In this document: positions 1 to 6,263 of the stretch, one piece after another
Numbering within the stretch: the first letter of the stretch is position 1
Layout: each line of letters starts with the position of its first letter
Source of the DNA: Oligoflexia bacterium
GTDB taxonomy: Bacteria > Bdellovibrionota > JAFGOL01
Direction: 5' to 3'
NCBI GenBank assembly: GCA_016926495.1
Contig: JAFGOL010000200.1
Span: 1 to 9,546, forward strand
Length of the DNA stretch: 9,546 nucleotides
The notes under the pieces: model-generated
What the model was told of the DNA's origin: nothing
Databases searched by the model: none
The model's input: only the letters and a program-made list of their open reading frames with translations
Translations under genes and position numbers: made by a program

Positions 1-1473
1 AGTGCCGGTAATTACGCAGAAGCTCTTGCTCCTCTTGCAAACCGATCACAGGATTCGGCAGTAAGTACAAGTATCGCAGCCATTGAAATAGCTGACAAGT
101 TGAAGGAAGCAGGGGTTGCCATAGGCCAGTGTACGGCAGCATCTAGTCATCTTAAAACATTCAACAAAATACTGAAATTGGTTAATAACGAACAATTCAG
201 TGAAGCAGCAGGCAAAGTAGGTCAAATCCCATCAGACAGTTGTGCCACGCCGGATTACAGCATAAATAAAAATAATATAAATTTTGATACAAGTAACTTT
301 ACAGCTTGTACAAATACCAAATTAGGTAAAAACAGATCAAAATACTATAAGGATTGGAGATCTTTAATTTATAGATGTAATGATGTACAAAAACATCTAA
401 AAAAAATGCAAACAGATAAAAAAACATCCGGAGATAAAAAAGCATGTAACCAGTTCATACAGGATGTCAAAGCCAAAATTAAAGAATTAAAACCCAAAGT
501 AACCGGATTATGCAGGGAATGCGAAGGCTTCAACACCCTCGGCCAGGCCGCAAACACGGCGTGGGACCTTACAAAGGGCCTGTCAGGGGCAACCACGCAA
601 CTGGTTTCCGACCTTATATTAAATAAAAAGGAAAAAAACGCGCTTGACCAAAATATGAAAGACCCTACCTGCAAGGAGCAGTGCGCGGAGGTTGCGTCAA
701 GGGGCGAAAAGGCCCTTATACTCTGCATGTGCGGAACATCAGGCTGCGGATACGGTCTTGAAGACCAGTGTAAGGAGCTTGCCGGCGGGGACAGCGGTGA
801 GGAGGACAGTTGCGAAGTCAGACTGTCATTTTTAAAGAACGATCCGGGACTCAGGGCAGGCGGAGACTATAACGAACTTCTGGGAAAATGCAAATGCGAG
901 GAAGCAGGCATGTACTGGAATACATCAACAAAAACATGCGAAGCAGAAAAAAAGCAGGACACCCAGAAAGAAACAACATCACTCGCGTACAACAAGGAGC
1001 AACTGCCTGAAACACTACCGGAAAACGAAGACGAAAACGGCGACAAGGCATCCGGAGGCGAAGCTTCCGTGGCGCCGGGCATGGCGGGTGGCAGCAGCAC
1101 ACAGGGCAACGGTTTAAAAGGATTAGGTAATCTTAAAAAAACCGAAAAGGACAAAAAAAATAAACCCAAGATGGGAGCCCTTACTGATCCTAGAAACACG
1201 GGATTTGGCAGGGACTATAACAAGCCCTCAAGCGGAATGAGCGGTACATTATTAATGGACGACACGAACGACGGCAAAAAGAAAAAGGACATAGCAGCCG
1301 CGAACGGCAAAAACATTTTTGACCTTATACATGAAGTATACGAAAGCGGAATTAAGGGAAACAAATTTATGTACGCAAGCGTGAAAAAATCAAAAGGCAG
1401 ATACTCAAGAAAACCGCAAAGCATAAAGCATGGGAAAAAAACAAAGGCCGCAAAAAGGTCAAGAAGAAGGTAA
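1..1473 (+). CDS. Exported-type Cys-rich protein of unknown function, 5' truncated
   Basis: The frame is open from base 1 to TAA at 1471-1473, followed in frame by a second TAA, so the gene starts upstream; a TTG at 100 is not needed as a start. The visible part is 490 codons (codon 1 = base 1). Codons 1-165 form a polar, Lys/Asn-rich region. Codons 171-313 are cysteine-rich (CREC, CKEQC, CMCGTSGCG) and close with the module CKCEEAGMYWNTSTKTC at codons 297-313. A polar Glu/Gly/Ser linker follows, then a short motif KNIFDLIHEVYE from codon 437 and a basic tail ending KRSRRR. The cysteine module and end motif recur in the next gene and the end motif in the next three, so I infer an exported member of one protein set. 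The N-terminus, and hence any signal peptide, is not visible. Base composition changes sharply inside the gene (see findings). I recognise no family; function unknown. Confidence 0.85.
   Translation, partial: SAGNYAEALAPLANRSQDSAVSTSIAAIEIADKLKEAGVAIGQCTAASSHLKTFNKILKLVNNEQFSEAAGKVGQIPSDSCATPDYSINKNNINFDTSNFTACTNTKLGKNRSKYYKDWRSLIYRCNDVQKHLKKMQTDKKTSGDKKACNQFIQDVKAKIKELKPKVTGLCRECEGFNTLGQAANTAWDLTKGLSGATTQLVSDLILNKKEKNALDQNMKDPTCKEQCAEVASRGEKALILCMCGTSGCGYGLEDQCKELAGGDSGEEDSCEVRLSFLKNDPGLRAGGDYNELLGKCKCEEAGMYWNTSTKTCEAEKKQDTQKETTSLAYNKEQLPETLPENEDENGDKASGGEASVAPGMAGGSSTQGNGLKGLGNLKKTEKDKKNKPKMGALTDPRNTGFGRDYNKPSSGMSGTLLMDDTNDGKKKKDIAAANGKNIFDLIHEVYESGIKGNKFMYASVKKSKGRYSRKPQSIKHGKKTKAAKRSRRR
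889..939 (+). other. Cys module copy 1 (CxCExxG...NxSTKxC)
   Basis: This stretch encodes CKCEEAGMYWNTSTKTC. The module in the next gene, CYCESNGWQYNPSTKVC, has the same 17-residue length with identical C, C, E, G, N, STK and C positions. In an oxidising compartment the three cysteines could take part in disulfides. The pairing partners are not determined by the sequence. Confidence 0.7.
1312..1344 (+). other. C-terminal short motif, copy 1
   Basis: This encodes NIFDLIHEVYE. The pattern D/N-I/L-F-x-x-I/L followed by an amphipathic helix-like stretch recurs near the C-terminus of the next three genes (2500, 3753 and 5720). A basic tail containing SVKKSK follows it here. Confidence 0.6.
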
Positions 1474-1476
1474 TAA

Positions 1477-2631
1477 ATGATACTGAATATTCTACTTGCA
1501 ATTTCAGCATCCTTCCAGCTTCACGCGGCAGACGGCGGTGATGTAGCCACGAGCACCATAACCGGTACCGCAGTGGGAGCAACAACAGCCACACTGTCAA
1601 CCATGGGTTCCGTTGTCCAGACAAGGATCAGCCTTAAAATGGAATGCAAAAAGTGTGCTGGTGTTGATCAGATCAAAACATTCGGCAAAATAACAGAGGA
1701 GGATTGCAGTAACATAACACAACCCGAGAGTTGCAGTAATCCGTCCAGTGAATGTGAATGCGGTAAGGCGATGGTTATAAAATGCCAGGCACATTGCAAT
1801 TCAATAATAGTACAGCAAAGCGGCCTGAAAAACGCGTTAATAATATCAGGAACAGTGGGAGGCGTCACAGGCTCGATACAGGGATTTTCCCAGGCCCTGA
1901 TGGCTGACCCTTCGGCATCGGATAACGGCGCTTCGGTAACCGGCATTACACCGGACGCGTTTGATTCAGGCGCGATAGACAGTACTTCTTCATTTTTAAA
2001 GTCCAATACCGCCAGTTGCGAGTCAATGCCCACGGAAGACGAGCGTCAGCGCTGCTACTGCGAATCCAACGGATGGCAGTATAATCCTTCAACAAAAGTA
2101 TGCTCGGACACAAACACCGATATTATACCCGGAGGCGACACCCTTGTAGCGGAAAATTCCGTGTTACCCGTTACCCCCGGTACCGACACCGAACAGCCCC
2201 AAACAGGTTTACCCGGTTCAGACCAGTCAGAGCCGGGTGACAGCGCCGGAGCCACGGGGTCAGGTTCAGGCGGAGATGACTCCGGAATAGAAAGCACGTC
2301 AACAAGGTTTAAAAATAAATTACAGCCTTTGACAAAGAAAAAATCCCTCACGGCGCTTGCTGCTGCATCAAGGGCAAAAACCACGGGTAAGAGTAACTTT
2401 ACAAACCACGGCGGCGGGGAACTTTCTGACGAATACGCCGACATGTACAAAAACTACGGATATTCATCCGGAAAAAACGAGATTGCGCCTGCGGATAGGG
2501 ATTTATTCGCGCTTATCAGTCAGCGAATACGGGAAAAATACGAATCACGCGAACTGGGCATACTTATTAGTATCCGCAATCCGGCCTCGGTAAAAGCAAA
2601 GCGTAAGTACCGTTCAAGGAGCAGAAGATGA
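1477..2631 (+). CDS. Exported Cys-containing protein with glycine-zipper segments, unknown function
   Basis: This 384-aa protein starts at an ATG six bases after an AAGAAGAAGG Shine-Dalgarno-like stretch that lies in the end of the previous gene. Residues 1-17 look like a short signal peptide with cleavage after QLHA. Residues 21-50 and 116-142 are Gly/Ala/Thr/Ser-rich and mildly hydrophobic; the second has glycines at 128, 132 and 136 (GxxxGxxxG). Between them, residues 57-107 carry eight cysteines (CKKC, CEC and spaced singles). The module CYCESNGWQYNPSTKVC occupies 193-209. A Pro/Gly/Ser/Asp linker (about 213-275) follows, then the end motif RDLFALISQRIREKY at 341-355 and a basic tail KAKRKYRSRSRR. 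It is related in layout to the upstream gene. Residue patterns suggest a periplasmic, surface or secreted location. No family recognised. Confidence 0.88.
   Translation: MILNILLAISASFQLHAADGGDVATSTITGTAVGATTATLSTMGSVVQTRISLKMECKKCAGVDQIKTFGKITEEDCSNITQPESCSNPSSECECGKAMVIKCQAHCNSIIVQQSGLKNALIISGTVGGVTGSIQGFSQALMADPSASDNGASVTGITPDAFDSGAIDSTSSFLKSNTASCESMPTEDERQRCYCESNGWQYNPSTKVCSDTNTDIIPGGDTLVAENSVLPVTPGTDTEQPQTGLPGSDQSEPGDSAGATGSGSGGDDSGIESTSTRFKNKLQPLTKKKSLTALAAASRAKTTGKSNFTNHGGGELSDEYADMYKNYGYSSGKNEIAPADRDLFALISQRIREKYESRELGILISIRNPASVKAKRKYRSRSRR
1822..1902 (+). other. Glycine-zipper-like segment in the second gene
   Basis: This encodes residues 116-142, a Gly/Ala/Ile/Val-rich stretch with Gly128, Gly132 and Gly136 spaced by four. 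Such spacing is known from helix packing in membrane-inserting or oligomerising segments. The stretch is only moderately hydrophobic, so a true membrane span is uncertain. Confidence 0.4.
2053..2103 (+). other. Cys module copy 2 (CxCExxG...NxSTKxC)
   Basis: This encodes CYCESNGWQYNPSTKVC, the counterpart of the module at 889-939 with identical spacing of the three cysteines. In both proteins a polar low-complexity linker follows directly, so the module marks the end of the cysteine-rich part. Confidence 0.7.
2500..2544 (+). other. C-terminal short motif, copy 2
   Basis: This encodes DLFALISQRIREKYE, matching the D/N-I/L-F-x-x-I/L pattern in the other three genes of the operon. The basic tail after it contains ASVKAKRK, resembling YASVKKSK at the same place in the first gene. 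Confidence 0.6.
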
Positions 2632-3959
2632 CCCTGCTTCTTTATATAATATTGAATTCAGCGTATTGCAGCGTAAACAACCCGGCAATGAACGAAGCTT
2701 ACTGTACAACGACTATGAGTATAGACCGTACAGCAAGTCCGGGGGATTTCACGAGTTGTATCAATAACCTGGAACATATGGCAGCAACAGACCCCGATGC
2801 CTATGAAAGTATCGTAATCCGCGGTGAAGATTGTCAACCCGGGGCTTACTGTCCCAAAATGTCATATGAATATCATCAGGTTGACAGGCGTGACGACACC
2901 AAGCCCGGACATACTTCCAAACAAACCCTTTACCACGACGCCATAAATAAACTGGACGACTTAATTCTACACCCCCCCATGATACCGGTAGACGCAGCCA
3001 CCGCAAAAAGTACTATAGAAAATACTTATAAGAACGATTATATAGGCAGCGGCGGCACGCGCATGGGTGATGATGATCTGCTCAACATAAGCAATGACTC
3101 CACGGCACGCCAGATACAAAACCTGGGGTTCGTGGAGCAGATGCGTAAAATCGAACTTGAAATAAATGCCGACGTTAAGGATCCTACCTATGACCCGTCA
3201 CTTAACATGATCGACGTTGACCTTGATGACATTGATCTCAACCTGCCGCCGGACATGAACCCGCATCTTCCTCCGGTCGGCCCGGACTGGCTCGCAATGG
3301 CCGAAACGAACAGAAACAGAACTTTTGAAAATTACGATCTTTCGGGCATGAACATGGACGAATTTCTCAAACAGGATATCGGATCATCGGATGAATTAAA
3401 GAAGATAAACCTTCAAACAAACATGAAATCCATACTCAATGACTTTGCGCGGGCAAATTACAGGGCAGTGGTAAGAAATCCTTTATACAAAAAATTCGTA
3501 GAGCAACTGATAAAAAACGTGGCATATAAAAGGCTGTACAAATATAAAATTAAGAACCCTAAGGCAGATAAACAGGAAATGGCCTCATACTTTCTGAAGG
3601 AATACCGCGCGCTGGCGAAAACATTCCTTGAAAGAATGCATTTTGCCGTAAATGAACATAACAAAAAGCTTAAAGAGAAGATTGCCCAGGTCAGCAAGTA
3701 TAAAAATACAAACAAGGGACTCAGCGATATTGACAGGTTCGACCAATATACTGATATTTTTGGTGAAATTCACAAGAGGTATATAAACAGGTACATGGCT
3801 GGACTATTCCTTGTAACCTATGATACAAGTAGTGTTAAGGAAATCGCCGGAAAAACGTCACAAAAAAATCCGGGCCGTAAAGCGAGAAAGTCGGCATCAA
3901 CATACAAGGCAAGAAAATACAGGAATAAAGATATAAACGAGGTATATAAAAAGTGGTAA
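2628..3959 (+). CDS. Exported acidic-to-basic protein, unknown function
   Basis: This 443-aa protein overlaps the previous gene by ATGA and has an AAGGAG site six bases upstream, inside the Arg-rich end of that gene. The frame is closed by a stop at 2604 with no other start between, so the ATG at 2628 is fixed. Residues 1-13 are a short hydrophobic leader with no basic residue near the start; I read it as a weak signal peptide. SAYC at residues 11-14 is not a proper lipobox. Cysteines occur only in the first 75 residues (14, 26, 44, 69, 75). The middle is acidic, with the alternating tract IDVDLDDIDLNL at 195-206. Residues 260-360 are Lys/Arg/Tyr-rich and probably helical. The shared motif DIFGEIHKRYINRY is at 376-389, followed by a basic tail. 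No family recognised. Confidence 0.87.
   Translation: MTLLLYIILNSAYCSVNNPAMNEAYCTTTMSIDRTASPGDFTSCINNLEHMAATDPDAYESIVIRGEDCQPGAYCPKMSYEYHQVDRRDDTKPGHTSKQTLYHDAINKLDDLILHPPMIPVDAATAKSTIENTYKNDYIGSGGTRMGDDDLLNISNDSTARQIQNLGFVEQMRKIELEINADVKDPTYDPSLNMIDVDLDDIDLNLPPDMNPHLPPVGPDWLAMAETNRNRTFENYDLSGMNMDEFLKQDIGSSDELKKINLQTNMKSILNDFARANYRAVVRNPLYKKFVEQLIKNVAYKRLYKYKIKNPKADKQEMASYFLKEYRALAKTFLERMHFAVNEHNKKLKEKIAQVSKYKNTNKGLSDIDRFDQYTDIFGEIHKRYINRYMAGLFLVTYDTSSVKEIAGKTSQKNPGRKARKSASTYKARKYRNKDINEVYKKW
3753..3794 (+). other. C-terminal short motif, copy 3
   Basis: This encodes DIFGEIHKRYINRY, about 55 residues before the end of the third protein. It matches the pattern of the other copies. The sequence SSVKEIAGK comes shortly after it, comparable with ASVK after copies 1 and 2, and a Lys/Arg-rich tail follows. 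Confidence 0.55.
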
Positions 3960-5821
3960 GAGAACTTTTAATTATTTGTTTTTGTTTTTACTGTTCCGGT
4001 CATCTTCACGCGAAAAGCTCTCCTGACGACATTTTTCATTTTGGCCAGGAAGCCGACGAGGGGAAAGCAGAAAAAAGCAAAACAAAGACTGAGCCTGAAG
4101 ACGAAGAGATTGACGAGCCTGAAGATGCACAGACGGCAAAAGCCGGGAAAGCCGTAAACCAGCCCTTACCGACAGCGGCTGATGATCCTATTCCGCAGGA
4201 CAAGGATTTCATTCATTTCGATATGAAGGTCGGTCCGCATAATCCCCTTGTGGACACATCCAAGCAATCCGGAGTACTGGGACGGGGACGTAATGCAATG
4301 GACGGAAACAACAGGGACTGGTTTGACGACGTAAGGGATGACGCCCTCAACATATCGCAGATACAGCACAACGCGTTCAAACACGCCAGATGGTGCCAGC
4401 AGAAAAAAACGACAGCGGCGGAGGAATGTCAGAAGGCATTTGATGCCACGTATGCGCTTGATATATACGCGGATAGATTCGACAAGGCAGCAGAAGCCGG
4501 GATGAAGAGTATTACCAGGGGAGACGGAAGAAACGGCGAAATGCCGAATGGGAAAATCTCGCTAAATACGGACGATAACAGGATGACAGGTCTCAGGGCC
4601 ATGCGTACCGACGCCGCAGAGTTTAAGAAAAATGCAAACATCGCACTGGGCGGACTGACCGCGTATTTTAAAAGCACTAATAACGACACCGTGCTGAGTG
4701 AAGTAATAAAAGAGTCAACCCAACAACTGAAAGAAAAAAAAGTACTGGATAGCGAAGTCGCCGGAGGCGAGGCCCGGATCCCGGAAGGTACGTTACTCGA
4801 AAAATCACAAAAGGCAACCAGGTACCCGGACCAGGCCGCGTCCATACTGTATAATATCACCGGGGTTAAAAGTACTTCAAAGAACGATGAGGTGATCTCC
4901 AAATTTCTCGGTCTTACAGATACCCCGCCGCCGGTCGAAATTCCTGATAACCTTCTGACAACCGAACAGATAAACACGATAAATAATAAAGACGGGAGCA
5001 GCGCCCAGGCCAGTACCCAATCAGGTAACGGGTCCAATATTGATCAAAACAAGGCAGCCGTACTTTACAGGGGAGTTAAGGAGCAGCTTGCAAATGACAT
5101 ACAAAAGAATAACCAGGAATTTGCCAAACTCCTTGCAGAAGAACAGAAAAAACGTGAAAAGGAAGAACAGGAAAAACTAAGGAAAGCAGCGGCAGGTTCA
5201 AACGATAATAATTCGGGGGCTTCATCTGACGCAGGTGGCGCTACTGCCGGAGGCGGCGGGATGAGCGGTTCCTCGCTAAAGGGACAGGACCCGAAGGAAA
5301 AAGAGCGTGAAAAGCTGCGCGAGGAATGGCGAAAGAGGATGGAGGACAGCCGTAAATACGGGAGGAAGATGCTGGACGAGAATCCTTCCAGAAGCTCCCG
5401 CGACAAAGGTTCCGCAAGTTCTTCAGGAAGCAGGTACAGAATTCCGAGACTATACAGAAGAGCGTCGGACGATGACTCTGATAACGAAGATTCCGATAAA
5501 TCCACGGCACGGAAAAGGCGCCCGTACGGCGACTCTAAAAACGCTAAAAAGGGCCCTGCCGAGCAGTACGCGTATGACTACTACAACAAGGGCAATGCGC
5601 CTGATTCAATGACCCCTTCGGAATTCCGCAGAAAAAGGTTCGGCGACATGATGAACTTTGCGAGAAGAAAAAGCCTGACAGAAAACGCTAACGTATCCGA
5701 AACAGCCGGAAGATACATAGACCTGTTTGAGCTTTTAAACGTAATTCTGGATCACCTGTACAGGGACAGGGGAGAAATTGTGGACGATCCCAAGGCAGAA
5801 ACCTACCCGGACAAGGGCTAG
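3953..5821 (+). CDS. Exported low-complexity, charged protein, unknown function
   Basis: This 622-aa protein starts at a GTG overlapping the previous stop by 7 bases, with GAGG about ten bases upstream. The GTG gives an Arg at residue 3 and a hydrophobic core, ending in a plausible signal-peptide cleavage after HLHA (residue 20). CFYC is not a lipobox. Residues 30-85 are acidic (Glu/Asp/Lys). Residues 120-330 are the most globular-looking part, with one cysteine pair (148, 159). Residues 376-412 and 446-466 are Glu/Lys/Arg-rich, coiled-coil-like segments separated by a Gly/Ser linker (413-443). Residues 480-530 are a Ser/Asp block followed by Lys/Arg. The shared end motif DLFELLNVILDHLYRDRG is at 590-607; unlike its neighbours, the tail after it is not basic. 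It closes the operon. No family recognised. Confidence 0.87.
   Translation: MVRELLIICFCFYCSGHLHAKSSPDDIFHFGQEADEGKAEKSKTKTEPEDEEIDEPEDAQTAKAGKAVNQPLPTAADDPIPQDKDFIHFDMKVGPHNPLVDTSKQSGVLGRGRNAMDGNNRDWFDDVRDDALNISQIQHNAFKHARWCQQKKTTAAEECQKAFDATYALDIYADRFDKAAEAGMKSITRGDGRNGEMPNGKISLNTDDNRMTGLRAMRTDAAEFKKNANIALGGLTAYFKSTNNDTVLSEVIKESTQQLKEKKVLDSEVAGGEARIPEGTLLEKSQKATRYPDQAASILYNITGVKSTSKNDEVISKFLGLTDTPPPVEIPDNLLTTEQINTINNKDGSSAQASTQSGNGSNIDQNKAAVLYRGVKEQLANDIQKNNQEFAKLLAEEQKKREKEEQEKLRKAAAGSNDNNSGASSDAGGATAGGGGMSGSSLKGQDPKEKEREKLREEWRKRMEDSRKYGRKMLDENPSRSSRDKGSASSSGSRYRIPRLYRRASDDDSDNEDSDKSTARKRRPYGDSKNAKKGPAEQYAYDYYNKGNAPDSMTPSEFRRKRFGDMMNFARRKSLTENANVSETAGRYIDLFELLNVILDHLYRDRGEIVDDPKAETYPDKG
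5720..5764 (+). other. C-terminal short motif, copy 4
   Basis: This encodes DLFELLNVILDHLYR near the end of the fourth protein. The D-L-F-x-x-L core fits the pattern, but the following residues are more hydrophobic than in copies 1-3 and no polybasic tail follows. It is therefore the most divergent copy. Confidence 0.45.
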
Positions 5822-6204
5822 GCGACCTGTCCCGGGGCTATCTCAAGGACCCTGTAAACCTCGTCAAGAAACGCCTGGCGTTTTATGGGTTTTTTCAATA
5901 TTCCGGGACACCCCAAATCCTTTATCTGCCTGATTAGGCCCTCGTTTGCCATTCCGGTTATTGCAAGTGTTTTTACTCCTTTATTTGTAGCAATAAGATT
6001 TTGAAGCAACTCTATGCCGTTTACGTTAGGCATAAGCACGTCAAAAATAACAAGATCGTAGTCCTTTTCAAGCGGGCCTTTTACGATAAACGACCCGTCT
6101 TCCTTGAAATCCGACTCAAACCTGGGATCAGTATTCAGGTACTTTTCCAGAAGGCTTCTGATCAAAGGTTCATCGTCAACAACCAGAATTTTATATTTAT
6201 CCAT
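5818..6204 (-). CDS. Single-domain response regulator (CheY-like receiver)
   Basis: This 128-aa protein is a receiver domain and nothing more. The expected phosphorylation-site residues are all visible: acidic pair Asp10-Asp11 (ILVVDDEP), phosphoacceptor Asp55 (VIFDVLMPN), switch Thr83 (LAITGMA) and Lys105 before Pro (LKKPIK). No DNA-binding or enzymatic output domain follows, so it would act by protein contact or as a phosphate relay or sink. I chose the ATG at 6204 because GGGGGA lies three bases upstream and the receiver fold starts at once; an ATG at 6231 would add nine residues that do not look like the family. No histidine kinase is in the window. It converges on the upstream operon and diverges from the TPR gene. 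Its partner and output are unknown. Confidence 0.93.
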   Translation of the reverse strand: MDKYKILVVDDEPLIRSLLEKYLNTDPRFESDFKEDGSFIVKGPLEKDYDLVIFDVLMPNVNGIELLQNLIATNKGVKTLAITGMANEGLIRQIKDLGCPGILKKPIKRQAFLDEVYRVLEIAPGQVA

Positions 6205-6208
6205 AATT

Positions 6209-6214
6209 CCCCCG
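6209..6214 (-). promoter_or_regulatory. Ribosome binding site deciding the receiver-gene start
   Basis: On the minus strand this reads GGGGGA, three bases before the ATG at 6204. It is G-rich rather than the AGGAG used elsewhere in the window. It supports the 128-residue protein over the longer form starting at 6231. Confidence 0.5.
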
Positions 6215-6229
6215 CGATTAATTAAGTCC

Positions 6230-6258
6230 AATATAATACAATTAAATGTTCTTGAACA
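6230..6258 (-). promoter_or_regulatory. Possible weak promoter for the receiver gene
   Basis: On the minus strand TATATT (6230-6235) is preceded at 17 bases by TGTTCA (6253-6258). The -10 is fair and the -35 poor (three of six). If used, its -35 would overlap the same dyad arm as the rightward promoter, so one bound protein could affect both genes. Confidence 0.22.
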
Positions 6259-6263
6259 GTTAA
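6242..6263. promoter_or_regulatory. Imperfect inverted repeat, candidate operator
   Basis: The arms TTAANTGTTC and GAACANTTAA are separated by TT, giving 9 of 10 pairing positions around a central dyad. The repeat sits about midway between the two divergent starts (6204 and 6310). It overlaps the possible -35 region of the rightward gene. A dimeric regulator could bind here. I do not recognise it as a standard site: it is not the CTGT-N8-ACAG LexA box nor the GAAC-N4-GTTC type. AT-rich spacers produce such palindromes by chance at some rate. Confidence 0.4.

Noticed and set aside
100..102. TTG as the start codon of the first gene
   Set aside because: The same frame is open from base 1 without a stop, no Shine-Dalgarno site precedes the TTG, and no signal peptide follows it. 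The gene is better read as cut by the window edge.
2661..2672. Lipoprotein signal in the third protein (SAYC)
   Set aside because: The residue before the cysteine is Tyr, where lipoboxes need Gly, Ala or Ser, and the leader lacks basic residues. The same problem applies to CFYC in the fourth protein.
4732..4742. Runs of eight A (also near 399-406 and 1153-1161) as programmed frameshift or slippage sites
   Set aside because: The long frames continue through without need for a shift, and Lys-rich genes in such composition carry A-runs by chance; no stimulatory structure was seen.
4429..5037. Minus-strand open frame of 202 codons
   Set aside because: It is fully antisense to the fourth operon gene. 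Its Ser/Leu/Phe-rich composition is what the complement of Lys/Glu/Gly-rich coding sequence gives, and it shows no family motif.
5065..5505. Minus-strand open frame of 146 codons
   Set aside because: It is antisense to the Glu/Lys/Arg-rich region of the fourth gene; the Ser/Leu runs are complements of purine-rich codons.
5763..5833. GGGACAGG and CCTGTCCC as a terminator stem
   Set aside because: The two 8-base arms are 55 bases apart with no U-run after them, so they are likely a chance match.
6205..6231. Longer receiver protein starting at 6231
   Set aside because: The extra nine residues do not resemble the family and no good ribosome site precedes them, while GGGGGA precedes the ATG at 6204.
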